This document shows positions 27,501 through 40,112 of a stretch of 64,000 nt of DNA, one piece after another. A program made the position numbers and the translations under genes. The DNA is taken from the NCBI GenBank assembly GCA_036023115.1, contig JAYKKT010000064.1, positions 4,035,001 through 4,099,000 of the forward strand. The letters are read 5' to 3'. Under the pieces are notes generated by a model, which had not been told where the DNA came from, ran no database searches, and saw nothing but the letters and a program-made list of their open reading frames with translations. Positions within the stretch are counted from its first letter, which is position 1. Each line of letters opens with the position of its first letter. The DNA comes from Brasenia schreberi. Its lineage: Eukaryota; Streptophyta; Magnoliopsida; Nymphaeales; Cabombaceae.

Positions 27501-30500
27501 AAGAAGGGATTATATTTTCTGGAGGAAAAATATCATCGTACGCAAGCACATAGTGTATGGCAGATAAAAGACTCAAAGATCTACCCTTGTGGCATAGTAG
27601 ATTAGGACATGTACCTTTATCTAAGTTGAGAATTGTGTCCTACATGATATATGTAAAAGTGTGGGAAATGTTAATCTTCAATGTGACGTGTCAACGTGCT
27701 AAACACATGAGAAACACTTTTCATAAAAGTGACTCTAGAGCAATGAAACCTTTTGAAATAGTTCATTTTATGTATGGGGCCTATGCTCTACTTTGGTTAT
27801 TATTGGTCATTGTTACTTTGTCATTTTTATTGATGATTATTCAAGATTTACAATGATTTATTTCATGAAATCTAAGAATGAGGTAGAATCTTTATTTCTT
27901 TCATTTCATAAGTTAGTTGAGAATCAATTTCAAATTCAAGTAAATATTCTCAAGTTTGATAATGGAGGTAAATTTATGTCCACTCAAGAATTATTTGAAG
28001 AGTAAGAGGATTATTCTTCAAACAACATGCACAAATTTTCTCTAATAAAATGGAGTGGCATAAAGGAAGAACCGACATATTTTGGAGGTTGTAAGAACCC
28101 TTACCTTAGGTTCTTATTCACCTAAATAACTATGGGGAGAGGCGGTTCTTATTAGCAATGTACTTGATCACTAGAGCTAGAGCCCCATTTGGGAAGACTC
28201 CGCTACTTTGTGGGCATTGAAGTTCTCAATTCAATCAAAGGTATATTTCTAACTCAGTGGAAATATATGTTAGACCTATTAAGGATAGTGGGATGATAAA
28301 TTCTAAGCCATGTGATGTACTAATGGAAATAAACAAAAAATTATCTAAGAACGAGGATAAAAATTATGAAGACGTTGTAGATACCACAGACTTATCAAAA
28401 AACTAATTTATCTAACTATGACCAGACCCGATATCACATTTGCAGTCGATATTGTGGCACGCACCATTTATATGTCATATTAAAGTTGTCTATCAAATTC
28501 TTAAGTACTTAAAGAAAACTCTGGATTATGGAGTGATGTACGCTAAGCATGGACACCTAGAGTTAGAGGTATACAAAGATGCACAATGGGTAGGTTCACT
28601 AGAAAATAAAAAATCTACTACAGGATACCTAACTATCTTTGGAGGTAATGTTGTATCTTAGAAAAGTAAGAAACAAATTGTTGTTGCTAGATCCAGTGCA
28701 GAAGCTGAATATAGAGCAGTAACTCAGGTTTTTTTGTGAAGGATTATGTTTTCAGTCACTTATTAAAGATTTGAGAGAAGAGATACGGTTACCAATCCGT
28801 GGATATTGTGATAGTAAAGTAGTCATACAAATTATATTGAATCCATTATATCATGAGAGAATAAAACATATAAGTGGATTGTCATTTTATTCGAGAGAAG
28901 ATATTGAACAAACAATTTCAATTAATTCATGTGAGGTCAGGTGACCGAAGTGCGAGATATGTTGACTTTTATGTTGACTAAAGCAATGCCTAAAAGAATA
29001 TTATGGAAGACCATGGACAAGTTGGGTGTATGTAGTGTCTTTAACCCAACTTGAGACGAGTGGAGGATTGGTTGTCTCCAATCAAAGTCCACAATTGTCT
29101 ATGACCAGCTGTTATTTATTTTTGTTTTTAAAGGTTCTTGTATTTTCATTTCATTAATGGCGTACTTGTAATATGTTGTGTACAGTATATATTTAAGACT
29201 TTTAGAGCTTTATCCCTAAAAGTTTTTTAAGCAATAACAGCAAAAAGGAGAGAAAGAGAGGGTGCGGTACAACAAGAGGCTGGACGACAGCCCAAGTTCA
29301 TCTTCTCCTCAATATTGCTTGTGAATCAAGTATGGTAGCTGTGAAAAATAACACAATACACCCAATATTTACTTTAAGAAATAATGAAATTGAATAAAAT
29401 CCAGAAAATTGTTAAAAAATCTTGTTTCATGTACCACACCAAGAGACAACCAATCTAACATGAAGACAAACCAAATGACATGCATGTATGAAGAACAATA
29501 TTGACTTAATAGAAAAACTATATTAAACTAACTTAGAAACTTTAGAGTTAAATATATAGATCCTTTCAAAGTTTACAATCACGTAAAAAGTTGGTTATAT
29601 TCTTCGTCTTCTCCTTGTGCTCTTCCTCCCTTTCTTCCTTGTTTGCAGCTTCTTCCATTCCTTCTGGTCCTATGGCTCCTCCTGCTCCTTATCCTCCTCT
29701 TACTTGGTAGAATCTCAAGATTTATGCATGCCTCCTTGTTCTCGGATCCTTACCTTTTTGGCCATCTCCACCTTTTATTTATAGAGGCATGATGGGGCAA
29801 GGCCACACTTCTATGATTCTATCCCTGTCCCAACAAGATGGTATCTCATGCAACTCTATCGTGCATGACATATCTGCAGAAATTGCACACCATCACTCAT
29901 TTGCTTCTTTGCTGGGCCTTCGTATAGTAGTTACCGATATGAATATCACAGATAACCCCGTGGGGGTTGATGGCCATTGTTGAGTTTAGGGGAGATGGTT
30001 TTGGGAGAGACAGGGACAAGAATTGGAAGTGATGAAGAAGAAACTGGTACGGGGGTTCAAAATCACCCTAGACCTTGATTTTCAAAAAAACGTTGTCCTT
30101 GAAAATTGATCCCATATCGTGCAACAGAGGTGTATATCGTCTGATGTGGTGCATTATTGAATCTTATTGTATGAATTTTATATGGTGCAATAAATAATTC
30201 TGTATGGTACATGTGTCGACACTGATACATGATAAATCTATATCCTATCCTATGATAAGTTACAAAGTTTACAACTTTGATATGCACTTTTGAGATCCTT
30301 CTTGTTGGTGTTTCTCTTTCTTTTATATCTCCTCTAGTTCAAGTGCTTCTCAAAGGCTGGTTGATAAAAGTTCTATTTGTTCCTCTTTCATTCTTCCTGA
30401 TGCCTTCTCTTCGTTGGACTACAAACACATTTCATTGTGTTTCTTCCTTTTGCAGGGTTCCAGTGTGCCTTTGGTTGTTAAATGGGCTGATAGTGAAAAA

Positions 30501-32005
30501 GAAAGGCAGGCTCGCAAGGCTCAAAAAGCTCAATCTCAACCTTCTAATGTGCCATTATCTGGTTTAGCACAGCAGACTTCCATATTTGGGGCCATACCAA
30601 TGGGCTATATTCCTCCTTATAATGGATATGGTTATCAGGTTTTGTTTTGTTATTGGCATGCTAGTTTACTTAGTGCCAGTATTCCTAGATTGTGCATTAT
30701 CAGGGTCACTTATTCTATAGAAGTGTATGGATTTGACATAATAAGCATTCTTATCCCTGAGTCTGCTTCATAATCAGTTACTTTTTGAGGATGAGATTAT
30801 TTTCACCTTTAGCATTGGTTTGCTGTTTTAATGTAGAAAAATGACAGAATCGATGGATACTAGTTGATTTGACTTTTTTGGCCATGTGGGTGTCGTAGTA
30901 GTTTATTAAGGTTACTATTTGCCTTTGCTTGCTGAAATTGTATTAATCTTATCCCAGGGTAGCATTATGTGTGTTGTTTAGTTTTTGGTATGTGAAGATT
31001 GTATTATTTATAAAAAACAAAGGTCACATTTCTCAATAAGCAGATACGATCTATGTATGCATGTATGTCCATATGTATGTTTTATAATAAACTTTTATAC
31101 ACATTTGATCCTTTGAAACATTAAGGTCATGCCTAAATTAGTTCCCAGAGCAGTATAATGCTTTTCCCTTGTTGTTTGTGGCACTCTCTAATGTAAGAGC
31201 ACCCTTTTATTTAAAGGCACCTGGAACTTATGGGCTTCTGCAATATCCATTGCCAACAATGCAAAATCAACCTGGCTTTCACAACGTTGCTCCAGCTGTC
31301 AGCCAAGGAGCTGCACTGCATAGTATGTTGCTGATTTTAAGGCACATATGCAATATAGATTGATTATTGTGAAAACGATACTCAATTGGTATTTTTCATG
31401 TGCTAGGCGTTCAGTATCCTATGGCGTATCCTGCCGGCATGATGAGTCACAGACCCTTGACAAGTCCAACTCCAGTACAGCCTGCACTAGTTAATAATAG
31501 TTCATCCATCAATGCAAGCTCCTCTGCGCAGGTTGAAGGTTGGTAAATTAACATCAAGTGGTTAACTTGTTTTTCCTCCAATTCAAAATGCGCGTAATGG
31601 TTACTTCTACTGGTATTATGTAAACGTCTCTTTTGAAGCAGGCCCTCCTGGAGCAAATCTTTTTATATATCATATTCCTCAAGAATTTGGTGATCAGGAA
31701 CTTGCTAACGCTTTCCAGTCTTTTGGTCGAGTATTGAGTGCTAAAGTATTTGTTGATAAGTCAACTGGTGTTAGCAAATGCTTCGGTGAGCCAAACCTTC
31801 ATCTGAGTTGTTATGAGATGGTCCATGATCTATCCATTATTTTCCATAAAGATATGTTTACATTCTTGTAGGTTTTGTTAGTTACGATTCACCAGCTGCA
31901 GCACAGGCTGCCATCAGTATGATGAATGGCTTCCAATTGAGCGGTAAGAAGTTGAAAGTACAGCTAAAGAGAGACAACAAACAAAGGAAGCCCTATGATG
32001 CATAA
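21539..32005 (+). CDS. Bruno/CELF-like RNA-binding protein with three RRMs (BRN1/BRN2 type)
   Basis: Exons: 21539-21710, 22819-22901, 23769-23820, 23915-24040, 24155-24234, 30456-30638, 31217-31322, 31407-31538, 31642-31785 and 31872-32005, giving 403 aa with matching phases. RRM1 begins [20 protein letters not shown] with RNP1 RGCCFLIC; RRM2 begins [20 protein letters not shown] with RNP1 KGCAFLKF; a linker holds [16 protein letters not shown]3 has [20 protein letters not shown]1 KCFGFVSY and ends [14 protein letters not shown]. The order, the divergent linker and the end match Arabidopsis BRN1/BRN2, which bind mRNA 3' UTRs and affect flowering-time transcripts such as SOC1. Intron 4 (24041-24154) has a GC donor (AAAG/GCAACT). 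Intron 5 is 6.2 kb and contains a copia element. The final exon stops at TAA 32003-32005, shorter at the C-terminus than Arabidopsis proteins that end in a glutamine-rich tail. Confidence 0.95.
25552..25848 (+). repeat. 5' LTR of the intronic copia element
   Basis: It begins TGTTGAGAGG and ends AAAAATAATA. It matches the 3' LTR over its whole length with roughly a tenth of positions changed by eye, implying an old insertion. It contains a TATTTAAG element near 25685 that may be its own promoter. Confidence 0.85.
26612..26664 (-). mobile_element. 53-nt LINE-tail insertion nested in the copia gag
   Basis: The minus strand reads the very 3' end of the RTE-like LINE family: GTCTAATATGGGAAAAGGC then TTAGTTGTTGTTGCTG. 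It is flanked by a perfect 15-bp duplication TTCTTATGGGGAGTA (26597-26611 and 26665-26679). It interrupts the gag frame, so it came after the copia insertion. Confidence 0.88.
29057..29353 (+). repeat. 3' LTR of the intronic copia element
   Basis: It begins near AGTGGAGGATTGG, just after the conserved AACCCAACTTGAGACG end of the polyprotein region, and ends AAAAATAACA directly before the CAATA duplication. The exact left edge is uncertain by a few bases. Confidence 0.8.
29359..30455 (+). other. Remainder of BRN-like intron 5
   Basis: No gene or complete repeat is recognised. The stretch is AT-rich with a pyrimidine-rich part near 29600-29700. The last 40 bases are T-rich and end TTTTGCAG, the acceptor for exon 6. 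Confidence 0.5.
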
Positions 32006-34342
32006 CCGGATCTAACACTGAAGGAAACAATGAAAGACATTGTACACTATGTTCCCATGTTGACATCCACCTTTACATTATAGCTGTCATTTGCCACATG
32101 GAAGACGGTTTTTGGTACTATATGCTACTTATCCAGCCTATTTCGTGAAGGTGGGAACAAAGAGATCCTTGCTGTGGTTGTCATCCTTTTCTGAAAATGA
32201 TATTGTTTGTGCAATTTTGCACCTCAATTCTGTATGTGTAGACAGCGACATTGATTATTTCAATTCAATTAAATTGTTCATTTTTATTTCACATGTATTT
32301 ATGTGTGATCTGCTGCAGGATTATCTTAGTCATTTGGCATGTCTCCAGTACTTTTTTAAGCAGGGAAAATATCTAGCCTTATGTTGTTGATTGACCTGCC
32401 GTGATTTTGTACTCTCTTCAAGTCCATCTGAGATGAGCCATTTCGGTTTGCATGAAATCCGTAGTACCATATGTAACGAGCTTGCAGTATGTGTGTATTG
32501 GTGTGAAACTTTTCTCCCTGTTTCCTGTTGTAAACCTGTGCATCCTTTTCCCATTGTTGATATTATGTTCAAGGCTGGATATGTACGTTCATACCTACAG
32601 GTGTTCCTTTCTTAAATTGGTGCTTCAAAGTCCAAAGTTGTGTGAAGTGCTCTGTTCATGGTATAGATTCTCTTGGAGACTCGTAGGGTGTGCAGTAAGA
32701 CTTCAGGTACCTTCTGGCCCTTGTTCTTGTTAAAGGTGTCCGTTAGGATTTTGTTTTGTTTTTTCATTGTTCCACTGATCCTCAAGTTTTGTTAAAGTGA
32801 TGCACGACTTCCAGCAGTATATAAAGATCTTAATGTATCTTAGAATTCACCAAATTCGTTGTTAATGGTTCATGTTATCCAGGTCTAACTCCTTATTTTC
32901 AGGTCACAGTTCATTGCCCCATAAGATACCATTGCATGGATAAGCTCATGCCAACCTGTTAATTTAGGATCCTTTCAGGATTTTCGTTGGAAGGTAGCAG
33001 GAAGCAATTGGAGTTTTTTTTTCCTGGCAAAACGAGTTTTTTTATGTAGATAGGGTGCAGCTTGGCAAGTTCTCTAAATTATGCCTTATAGTAACATGAA
33101 CTGTTAAACTATTTGAGTTTTGTCAGGAAACTATAAAGATTGAATGAATTATTTCATCTCACAGATCCTTTTGCATTATGAAATAGGAGAGTTTATGGCT
33201 GAATTGCATCTGAAGTTTCCTATACTTGCTGTTGTAGGGGATTTTCTTTTGAACTGTCTCTTATGAGAAAACTTCTACTGTTGTCTAGGTGCTGCTCTTT
33301 GTGCAGACCACGCGTCATGGATAGCTTTCAATTTACACGGTAGTATGTTGACCAAAATTCGTTTTGCTTGCTTACCATGTTACCAATAGCGCACTGTGGT
33401 GTTTCAACCATCCCCATGCCGATGTATAGGCCTTCATTTTGCAGTCTCCAATAAGATTGCAAAGTTGTCCATTATATAGCCACTATATGAGCTGCTAAGT
33501 CCACCTAAGTCACATAGACACTTCTAAGGGGTGGAGTGTCGACCCTGACACTGGTGCGACACCGACATCGACACCGTGTCGGTGCGGCATGGCCAAAAAG
33601 AAAATTTGCAATTTTTTTTTTAACTCACGGATCAATTGTTCTTGATAATGAAGATTGATTTGTGTATTATAATGAAATTAGTAGTTGTTACCATTTATAT
33701 GTTTTGCTTTAATATAAAGTTGTGTACTTGCTATTGTAACTGGATACAATATAAAGCTGCTTGAATGATTTTGGGTGCGAACTATTGATTTCTTATTACT
33801 CAATCTGATTGGATTCTTGACTCCATTCTATATGCCTTTGCACATAATAATATCTGTCACCAAACACATTTAAAGGCCAGGAACATTGCCAGATCAATAG
33901 AACAAAAGAGCATGACATCACTAGTGGATCCTAGCACAAATACTAGTATATGTTATATCCTACAAAAGATCTCGAAACTCTTTGAATCCATAACTTTGAT
34001 ATTTTGTAGCTCGTAAAATCATTGGAAGTTTCAGATCATTATGAGGGAACTTGCTAATTGGTACCTACGTGCACCTAAAATTAGCAAATACTAGTTGTAT
34101 TATGATTGATTTATGTAGCTTGAATATTATATATAATATATAATATTATATACCCTAGTTGTGTCGCCGCACCCAAAATTTTTGAAATTTGCCGTATCCC
34201 GCACCCTCACCCGCACCCACACCCACACCCATGTGACATAGAAGTCCACTATATGCCCGCCAAGCCCATTATATGAGTAACTATCATCATTATTATTTTT
34301 ATTTATGATAAATAACAAAATTATTTTCAATTCCTATTGTCA
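32006..34342. other. 3' UTR of the BRN-like gene and intergenic DNA
   Basis: The first 300-700 bases are probably 3' UTR; no single polyadenylation hexamer stands out. After that no gene is seen. Near 33535-33595 a GTCGACAC/GTGTCGG-rich palindromic patch and near 34155-34240 repeated CACCC words look like ends of old DNA transposons. Confidence 0.4.
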
Positions 34343-34358
34343 TGTTATGTCTATTCTA

Positions 34359-34415
34359 CGAACAACAACAACAACAACAAGTAAGCCTTTTCCCATACTT
34401 GATGGGGTCGGCTAG
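34359..34415 (-). mobile_element. 57-nt LINE-tail insertion with 16-bp target duplication
   Basis: On the minus strand it reads CTAGCCGACCCCATC, AAGTATGGGAAAAGGC and TTACTTG followed by TTG repeats, the 3' end of the RTE-like LINE. The perfect duplication TGTTATGTCTATTCTA lies at 34343-34358 and 34416-34431. Confidence 0.9.
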
Positions 34416-34668
34416 TGTTATGTCTATTCTAAGCATAATAATTATTTAAGGCACATTTTATTTCATATCGGACAAAATTAACCATGGTATATGATGTATA
34501 TTTTTGTTTGTGTTATATATCGGACAAAATTAACCATGGTATAGTGGATATTATGATGAATATTGTAGTTGTACAACTTATATCATGGTTATGTCTTATA
34601 CTATGTGCAGTTCTTAAATGATTATACGGTTAAAATAATCTTCTTTGTGACTCCACATTCTGGTTTAC

Positions 34669-34703
34669 ACCAACAACTAAACCTTTTCCCATACTAGATG
34701 GGG
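34669..34703 (-). mobile_element. 35-nt LINE-tail insertion with 14-bp target duplication
   Basis: Only CCCCATCTAGTATGGG, AAAAGG, TTTAG and two TTG units are present (minus strand), bounded by the perfect duplication ACATTCTGGTTTAC at 34655-34668 and 34704-34717. It lies 250 bases from the previous insertion. Confidence 0.88.
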
Positions 34704-34947
34704 ACATTCTGGTTTACGATAATACTCTTTTTTCATATAATTTAATTCCTATAATCTAATATGTATCATTATTATATATACATTTTTATGCTTGTGTAAT
34801 GTTTCTTAAGAATTTCATTTTGTGATAATTCTTTTACTTTTATTTTATAATTTCATTACATATACTTGATTTATATTTATATCAATGAATTTAAAATAGA
34901 AATCAGTGTGTCACCCAGAGAACTATACATGCAGGATGGCTATATAT

Positions 34948-35231
34948 TATTAGAGGATGTCGTTGTGTATTGTATTTCACGTTTTAAGTGTACTTTTGTG
35001 TTATGTTTCTTTAGTAATAATTAGTACTAATTAGGGGTAGTTTAGGAATTTAAGTTAGATAGGGCATTATAAGTAGTAGTGATTAGGGTTTCTTTAATTA
35101 AGTGAATAGGTGCAGGGCGGCAGCACAAGTGGGCCGATTTTCTGCTCTTGGACAGATTGGAGGAATGCCTCCAATCTGTGGTATTTTGTAATTGATTTCT
35201 CTTGGATTAATAAATATTTTTCATGCTAACA
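34948..35231 (+). repeat. 5' LTR of copia element 2
   Basis: 284 bp, differing from its partner at about 15 positions by eye, mostly transitions. The terminal TG is mutated to TA (TATTAGAGG), while the 3' LTR keeps TGTTAGAGG. Confidence 0.93.
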
Positions 35232-35659
35232 TGGTATCAGAGCCTGTTTGGCATTTTTTTTTGTGGTTTGATTGAAGAAAAGCAGTAAAAACGTGTTTTA
35301 TAGAAGCACTTGGACAGAAATTCGTTTTTGGGTTCTTAAATCAACGTGAATCTACTATTGAATCCTTGAAGACTCGACATTACACATTGTGAATCTGATC
35401 ATTTCAGAGATTTGATTTGTGCATCGGATTATTTCTGATTTTTTTTTAAAGAGTGAAGTTAAGAAGAATCGGGTGGAGCATATTGATCTCTTGATCAATA
35501 GTGAATCATTTTTTTTTGGTACAATTAAGTGGATCGTTGTATTGATTCTCGTTACTATTGATTCAATCGGCTGGCCCATATTAGATTATTTCTTGCATCC
35601 CGTGGATTGCTTCAAGTCATCTCTATATTAGATTAAGTTTGTTTCAGATTTTCTTATCA

Positions 35660-38600
35660 ATGGCTGGAAAAGGTAAAGGTATTGACAGCTCCTTTAATAC
35701 AAGCGAACCATATGGTTTATTAGAAAAAACAGAAACTCTTCAGATTACAACAACTAAACTAGATGGTCGAAATTATATGGAATGGGCATGATCTGTAGAA
35801 CTTACGATTGTGGCAAGGGGGAGATGGGCAGATTTAATGGGTCATACTCCAGTTCTAGAGCCTCATGACATTCTTTATCCTACTTGGAAAAGAGAAGATG
35901 CATTGATATCATCTTGGTTGCTACAGTCCATAATTCCATCTATTGCTAAAACTTTTATGTTTTTAGAATCTGCTCATGAGATTTGGTATGCAGTTGCAGA
36001 GGCTTATTCTCGGAAGAAGAATGTTGCAAAAAAATATGAGATAACGAAAAGAATCAGAAAGTGCAAACAAGCCAATCGGTCTATCAACGACTATTATGCA
36101 GATCTCCGAGGTCTTTGGGATGAACTACTCTACTACACAAATATCAAGTGTTCTGCTTGTTATAATGAAAGAAACACTGAGATTGACAAGAAGAAAGTAT
36201 TTGATTTGTTGTGGAGTGTGAATCCAGAATTTGAATAAGTAAAACTGAATATCTTAAGCAGAGAAGAGCTTCCTTCCTTGGGTACTGTTTACTCTTTATT
36301 AATCAGAGAAGAAGATCGCAGGAATCTTGAGAAGGATCATATTATTAGTACAGATCAACATGCTCTTTCGGTCAGAGGAGACAACTCTCATTTTCGTGGC
36401 AGAGGGGGATACCAGAGTCGTGGACGTGGCCGTGGTCGATTTAATTCAGATGACAGAGAAAAACTTGTTTGCTCCCATTGTGGCAAATCACGTCATACCA
36501 GAGATCGTTGTTGGGAACTACATGGTAAACCAGATTACTATAGAAACCATACTACCTCAGTTCATTCTGCAGAAACTCCAACTCCTAGTACCGATGGAAT
36601 TTAAGAGATTATAAAAAGAATAGAAAGACTTGAACAACGATTCTCTGAAAAATCCTCTGCTTCCTCCACCCAAGCTACAATGGCTCAAGCTAAACATACA
36701 GTAAAGGGTAACCACTCCTCTCCTTCTCACTCTAAAACTTAGATAATTGATTCAAGGGCTACAGATCATATAGTAGGAGAATTATCATATTTTTCAGCTT
36801 ATAAGACTCTTAAAGATCAGGCACCAATTAAATTGGTAGATGGTTCTTTCACTTACATGATTGGACAGGGAAGTGTATCTACATGTATCTCAGATTTACC
36901 ATCAGTATATCATGTTCCCAGTTTTTCGATAAATCTTCTCTCAGTCAGCTCTTTAACTCGTGCCTTGAATTATTGCGTAACTTTTCATCCTACTGGTTGT
37001 GTATTTCAGGATCTAAAGACGGGAAAAATCTTTGGACATGATAAACTATAGAAAGGATTATACATTCTTGAAGATCCTTCTCAGCCTTCAACCTCTTACA
37101 ACATTTTATCAGCACCTATTCAAGATGCAAATCTACGTCTTTGGCATTATCGTCTCGGTCGTCTCCCAATGTCAAAAATTTCATATGTTATTCCCAAATT
37201 TAGAGTCCAGTCCAATAAATCTCAGTTTGTCTGTCAGCTTCGGAAACACCAAAGAGCATCTTATCCTTTAAGTAATTCTCGACGATCTCAACCTTTTGAA
37301 CTTATTCACTCTTATGTATGGGGTCCAAGTCCAGTCAGCTCCTTGTTTGGTCATAAGTATTTTATCTCTTTCATTGATGATTGTACTCGTCTTACAAGTG
37401 CATAAATTTCTTTGTACTCAATTTAATGCCTCTGTTAAAATTCTTCGATCTAATAATTGGGGAGAATATATTGGGACTCAGTTAGAAAATTATTTACAAG
37501 CACAGGGAATTATTCATCAGACTACATGTTCGTATACACCTCAGCAAAATGGTATTGCTGAAAGGAAGAATCGTCATATTCTGGAAGTGGCCAGAACTCT
37601 TCTCCTTCAAAGTAGTATTCCAAGATTCTATTGGGGAGAAGTTGTCCTTACTGCTGTGTATCTTATAAATAGAATGCCCAGTAATACCATTCAGGGGGAG
37701 AGTCCTATTCATCGTTGTGATAAAAACATCCAAACCATTTCATCTCGTGCCTCGTATCTTTGGGTGTACCTGTTTTGTACATATCCCTCTTCCCAATCGT
37801 GATAAACTTGATGCCAAATCCAATAAGTGTATTTTTCTTTACTATTCAAACTCTTAAAAGGGATACAAATGCTATGACCAACTGCTTAAAAATTTATATA
37901 TTTCCATGTATGTCACTTTCTTTGAATTTACTCCTTATTACTCTCCTCCCACGGAGTCCACTTCAACTCCATCTTTTGTCCTTCCACTAGTTCCTAGTGA
38001 GGGGGAGTATAATGAGACAGTTGAACATCAAATTGAGACCACACAACAATCAAAAGAGACTCTGACATACAAGAAAGGACAACGAAAGAGTGTGTACTCT
38101 CAAGAAGAACCATGTGCTGAAGAGATTTTCCCTGAATCAGATCCTCAAGTACAAGTGGATTGTGACCTTGAGATTCATATTGTTGTTTGCAAAGGTAAGC
38201 GTTCATGTGCAAGATATCCAATTTCTAATTATGGTTTATATGCCAACACTTCTCAGAGTTATCAAAACTTCTTTCTGAATGCTGAAAAATATAAGATCCC
38301 TTCAAAGTTTGAAGAAGCAATCAAGTGCTCCTTATGAAAAGCTGCAATTGAAGAAGAATTGAAGAATTGAATGCATCGGTAAAAAACAATACATGAACTA
38401 TCACATAGTTGCCTTCTGATAGGAATATTATAGGATGCAAGTGGTGTTTCCTATTAAATATAAGGCAGATGTAACAATAGAGAGATATAAAGCCAGATTG
38501 GTTGCTAAAGAATACAATCAATCATATGGCATTGATTATACAGAAACATTTTCACCCGTGGCTAAACTTACATCAATAAGAATACTTCTCAGCATGACAA

Positions 38601-39816
38601 CAAATTTGGGATGGAATTTATGGTAATTGGATGTTAAAAATGCTTTCTTACAGGGAGATTTAAATGAAGAAGTGTACATGGAACTACCTCCAGGAATGAC
38701 CAGAAATTTGTATCTTCTAATAGAGTATGTAAACTCAATAAAGCAATATATGGGTTGAAACAGTCTCCAAGAGCTTGGTTTGATAAATTCAGCAAAGCAG
38801 TGTGCAGTCTGGGATACAGCAGAAGTCTGAATGATCATACAAAATTCTTTAAGAAAGGGACAAAAATATCTATTCTTGTTGTGTATGTTGATGACATTAT
38901 TGTTACAGGAGATGACCTTGAAGAAATATCAAAGTTGAAAATGAATCTTCATAGATTATTTGATATTAAGGATTTGGGTAGGCTCCACTATTTCTTGGGC
39001 ATAGAAGTCCTCTATTCTAACAAAGGTATCTTTTTAACTCAGCGGAAATATTTGATGGATCTCCTTGAAGAAACGCATATGCTGGAATGTAAAGTGAGTG
39101 ACATTCCTATAGAAGTAAATCAAAAATTATTCAGTGGTGACAGTGAAGAATTTAGAGACACTCACAAATATAAGAAGTTGGTAGGCAAGCTCATATATTT
39201 GACTATTACTCGTCCAGATATTACTTATGCAGTCGGTATTGTGAGCATATATATGCATTCTCCTACCAAGAATCATATGGATGTAGTGTATAGAATTCTT
39301 CGATATCTAAAGTCGACATCAGGAATGTGTTTACTTTACTCTAAATCATCTAATTTGTAACTTTATTCTGATGCTGACTGGGCAGGTTCACGTGATAAAA
39401 ATCAACTAAAGGTTATGTTACATTACTCGGCAGTAATATTGTATCTTGGAAGAGTAAAAAATAGACAGTGGTTGCCAGATCTACAGTAGAAGCCGAATTC
39501 AAGGTCATAGCACAAGCCATGTGTGAAGGAAAGTGAGTATCTTTATTTATTAGTGAACTGGGATTTTCATATACTCATTCTATACCACTTTATTATGACA
39601 GTAGTGCAACAATTCATATGGCTTCCAATCCAGTGTATCATGAAAGAACCAAACATATAGAGATTAACTATCAGTTCATTAGAGAGAAAATAACAACTGG
39701 AGTATGTTCAATCAATCAAACAGAGGGCTGATTTTCTAACCAAAGCTACTACCAGCAGACAACTAAATGAGACATTATCTAAGTTGGGTGTTATAAATAT
39801 CCTTCACCCAACTTGA
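35660..39816 (+). pseudogene. Decayed copia gag-pol polyprotein
   Basis: It starts MAGKGKG and ends KLGVINILHPT. Visible in order: gag (UBN2-like, MEW then a stop near 35790), zinc knuckle CSHCGKSRHTRDRCW (about 36472), protease with the catalytic motif changed (IIDSRAT where DSGA is usual), GAG-preintegrase (LWHYRLGRLPMSKI), integrase ([20 protein letters not shown]), reverse transcriptase ([43 protein letters not shown]) and RNase H (ADWAGS). Several in-frame stops and frame changes occur. The YVDD catalytic motif is intact. Confidence 0.93.
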
Positions 39817-39823
39817 GGGAGAG

Positions 39824-40107
39824 TGTTAGAGGGTGTCGTTCTGTATTGTATTTCACGTTTTAAGTGTACTTTTGTGTTATATTTCTTTAGTAATAATTAG
39901 TACTAATTAGAGGTAGTTTAGAAATTCAAGTTAGACAGGGTATTATAAATAGTAGTGATTAGGGTTTCTTTAATTAAGTAAATAGGTGCAGGGCGGCAGC
40001 ACAAGTGGGCCGATTTTCTGCTCTTGGACAGATTGGAGGAATACCTCCAATATGTGGTATTTTGTAAGTGATTTCTCTTGGATTAATAAATATTTTTCAT
40101 GCTAACG
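39824..40107 (+). repeat. 3' LTR of copia element 2
   Basis: 284 bp, begins TGTTAGAGGG and ends ATGCTAACG, where the 5' LTR ends ATGCTAACA; the terminal CA is therefore mutated here. It contains a TATAAATAG box near 39943. Confidence 0.93.
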
Positions 40108-40112
40108 TATAT

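Larger units (their letters stand above)
25552..29353 (+). mobile_element. Ty1/copia LTR retrotransposon, internally deleted, in BRN-like intron 5
   Basis: The element is flanked by a 5-bp duplication CAATA (25547-25551 and 29354-29358). LTRs are 25552-25848 and about 29057-29353. The primer-binding site TGGTATTAGAGCC follows the 5' LTR at once (initiator-Met tRNA type). Order of remnants: gag with a zinc knuckle near 26896 whose last Cys is replaced ([15 protein letters not shown]), protease (IIDSGAS near 27200), GAG-preintegrase ([16 protein letters not shown] near 27570), integrase (FIDDYSRF near 27820), then a short stump of reverse transcriptase and RNase H. Most of RT is missing around 28180-28210, which explains the 3.8 kb length. 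PR-IN-RT order shows copia. Many stops: dead. Confidence 0.92.
34948..40107 (+). mobile_element. Ty1/copia LTR retrotransposon, full-length but inactive
   Basis: The 5160-bp element has two 284-bp LTRs, a primer-binding site TGGTATCAGAGCC directly after the 5' LTR, a purine tract GAGGGAGAG directly before the 3' LTR, and a 5-bp duplication TATAT (34943-34947, 40108-40112). The internal region carries gag, protease, integrase, reverse transcriptase and RNase H in copia order. It belongs to the same broad lineage as the element in the BRN-like intron (similar gag, PBS and LTR layout) but is more complete. Confidence 0.96.
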
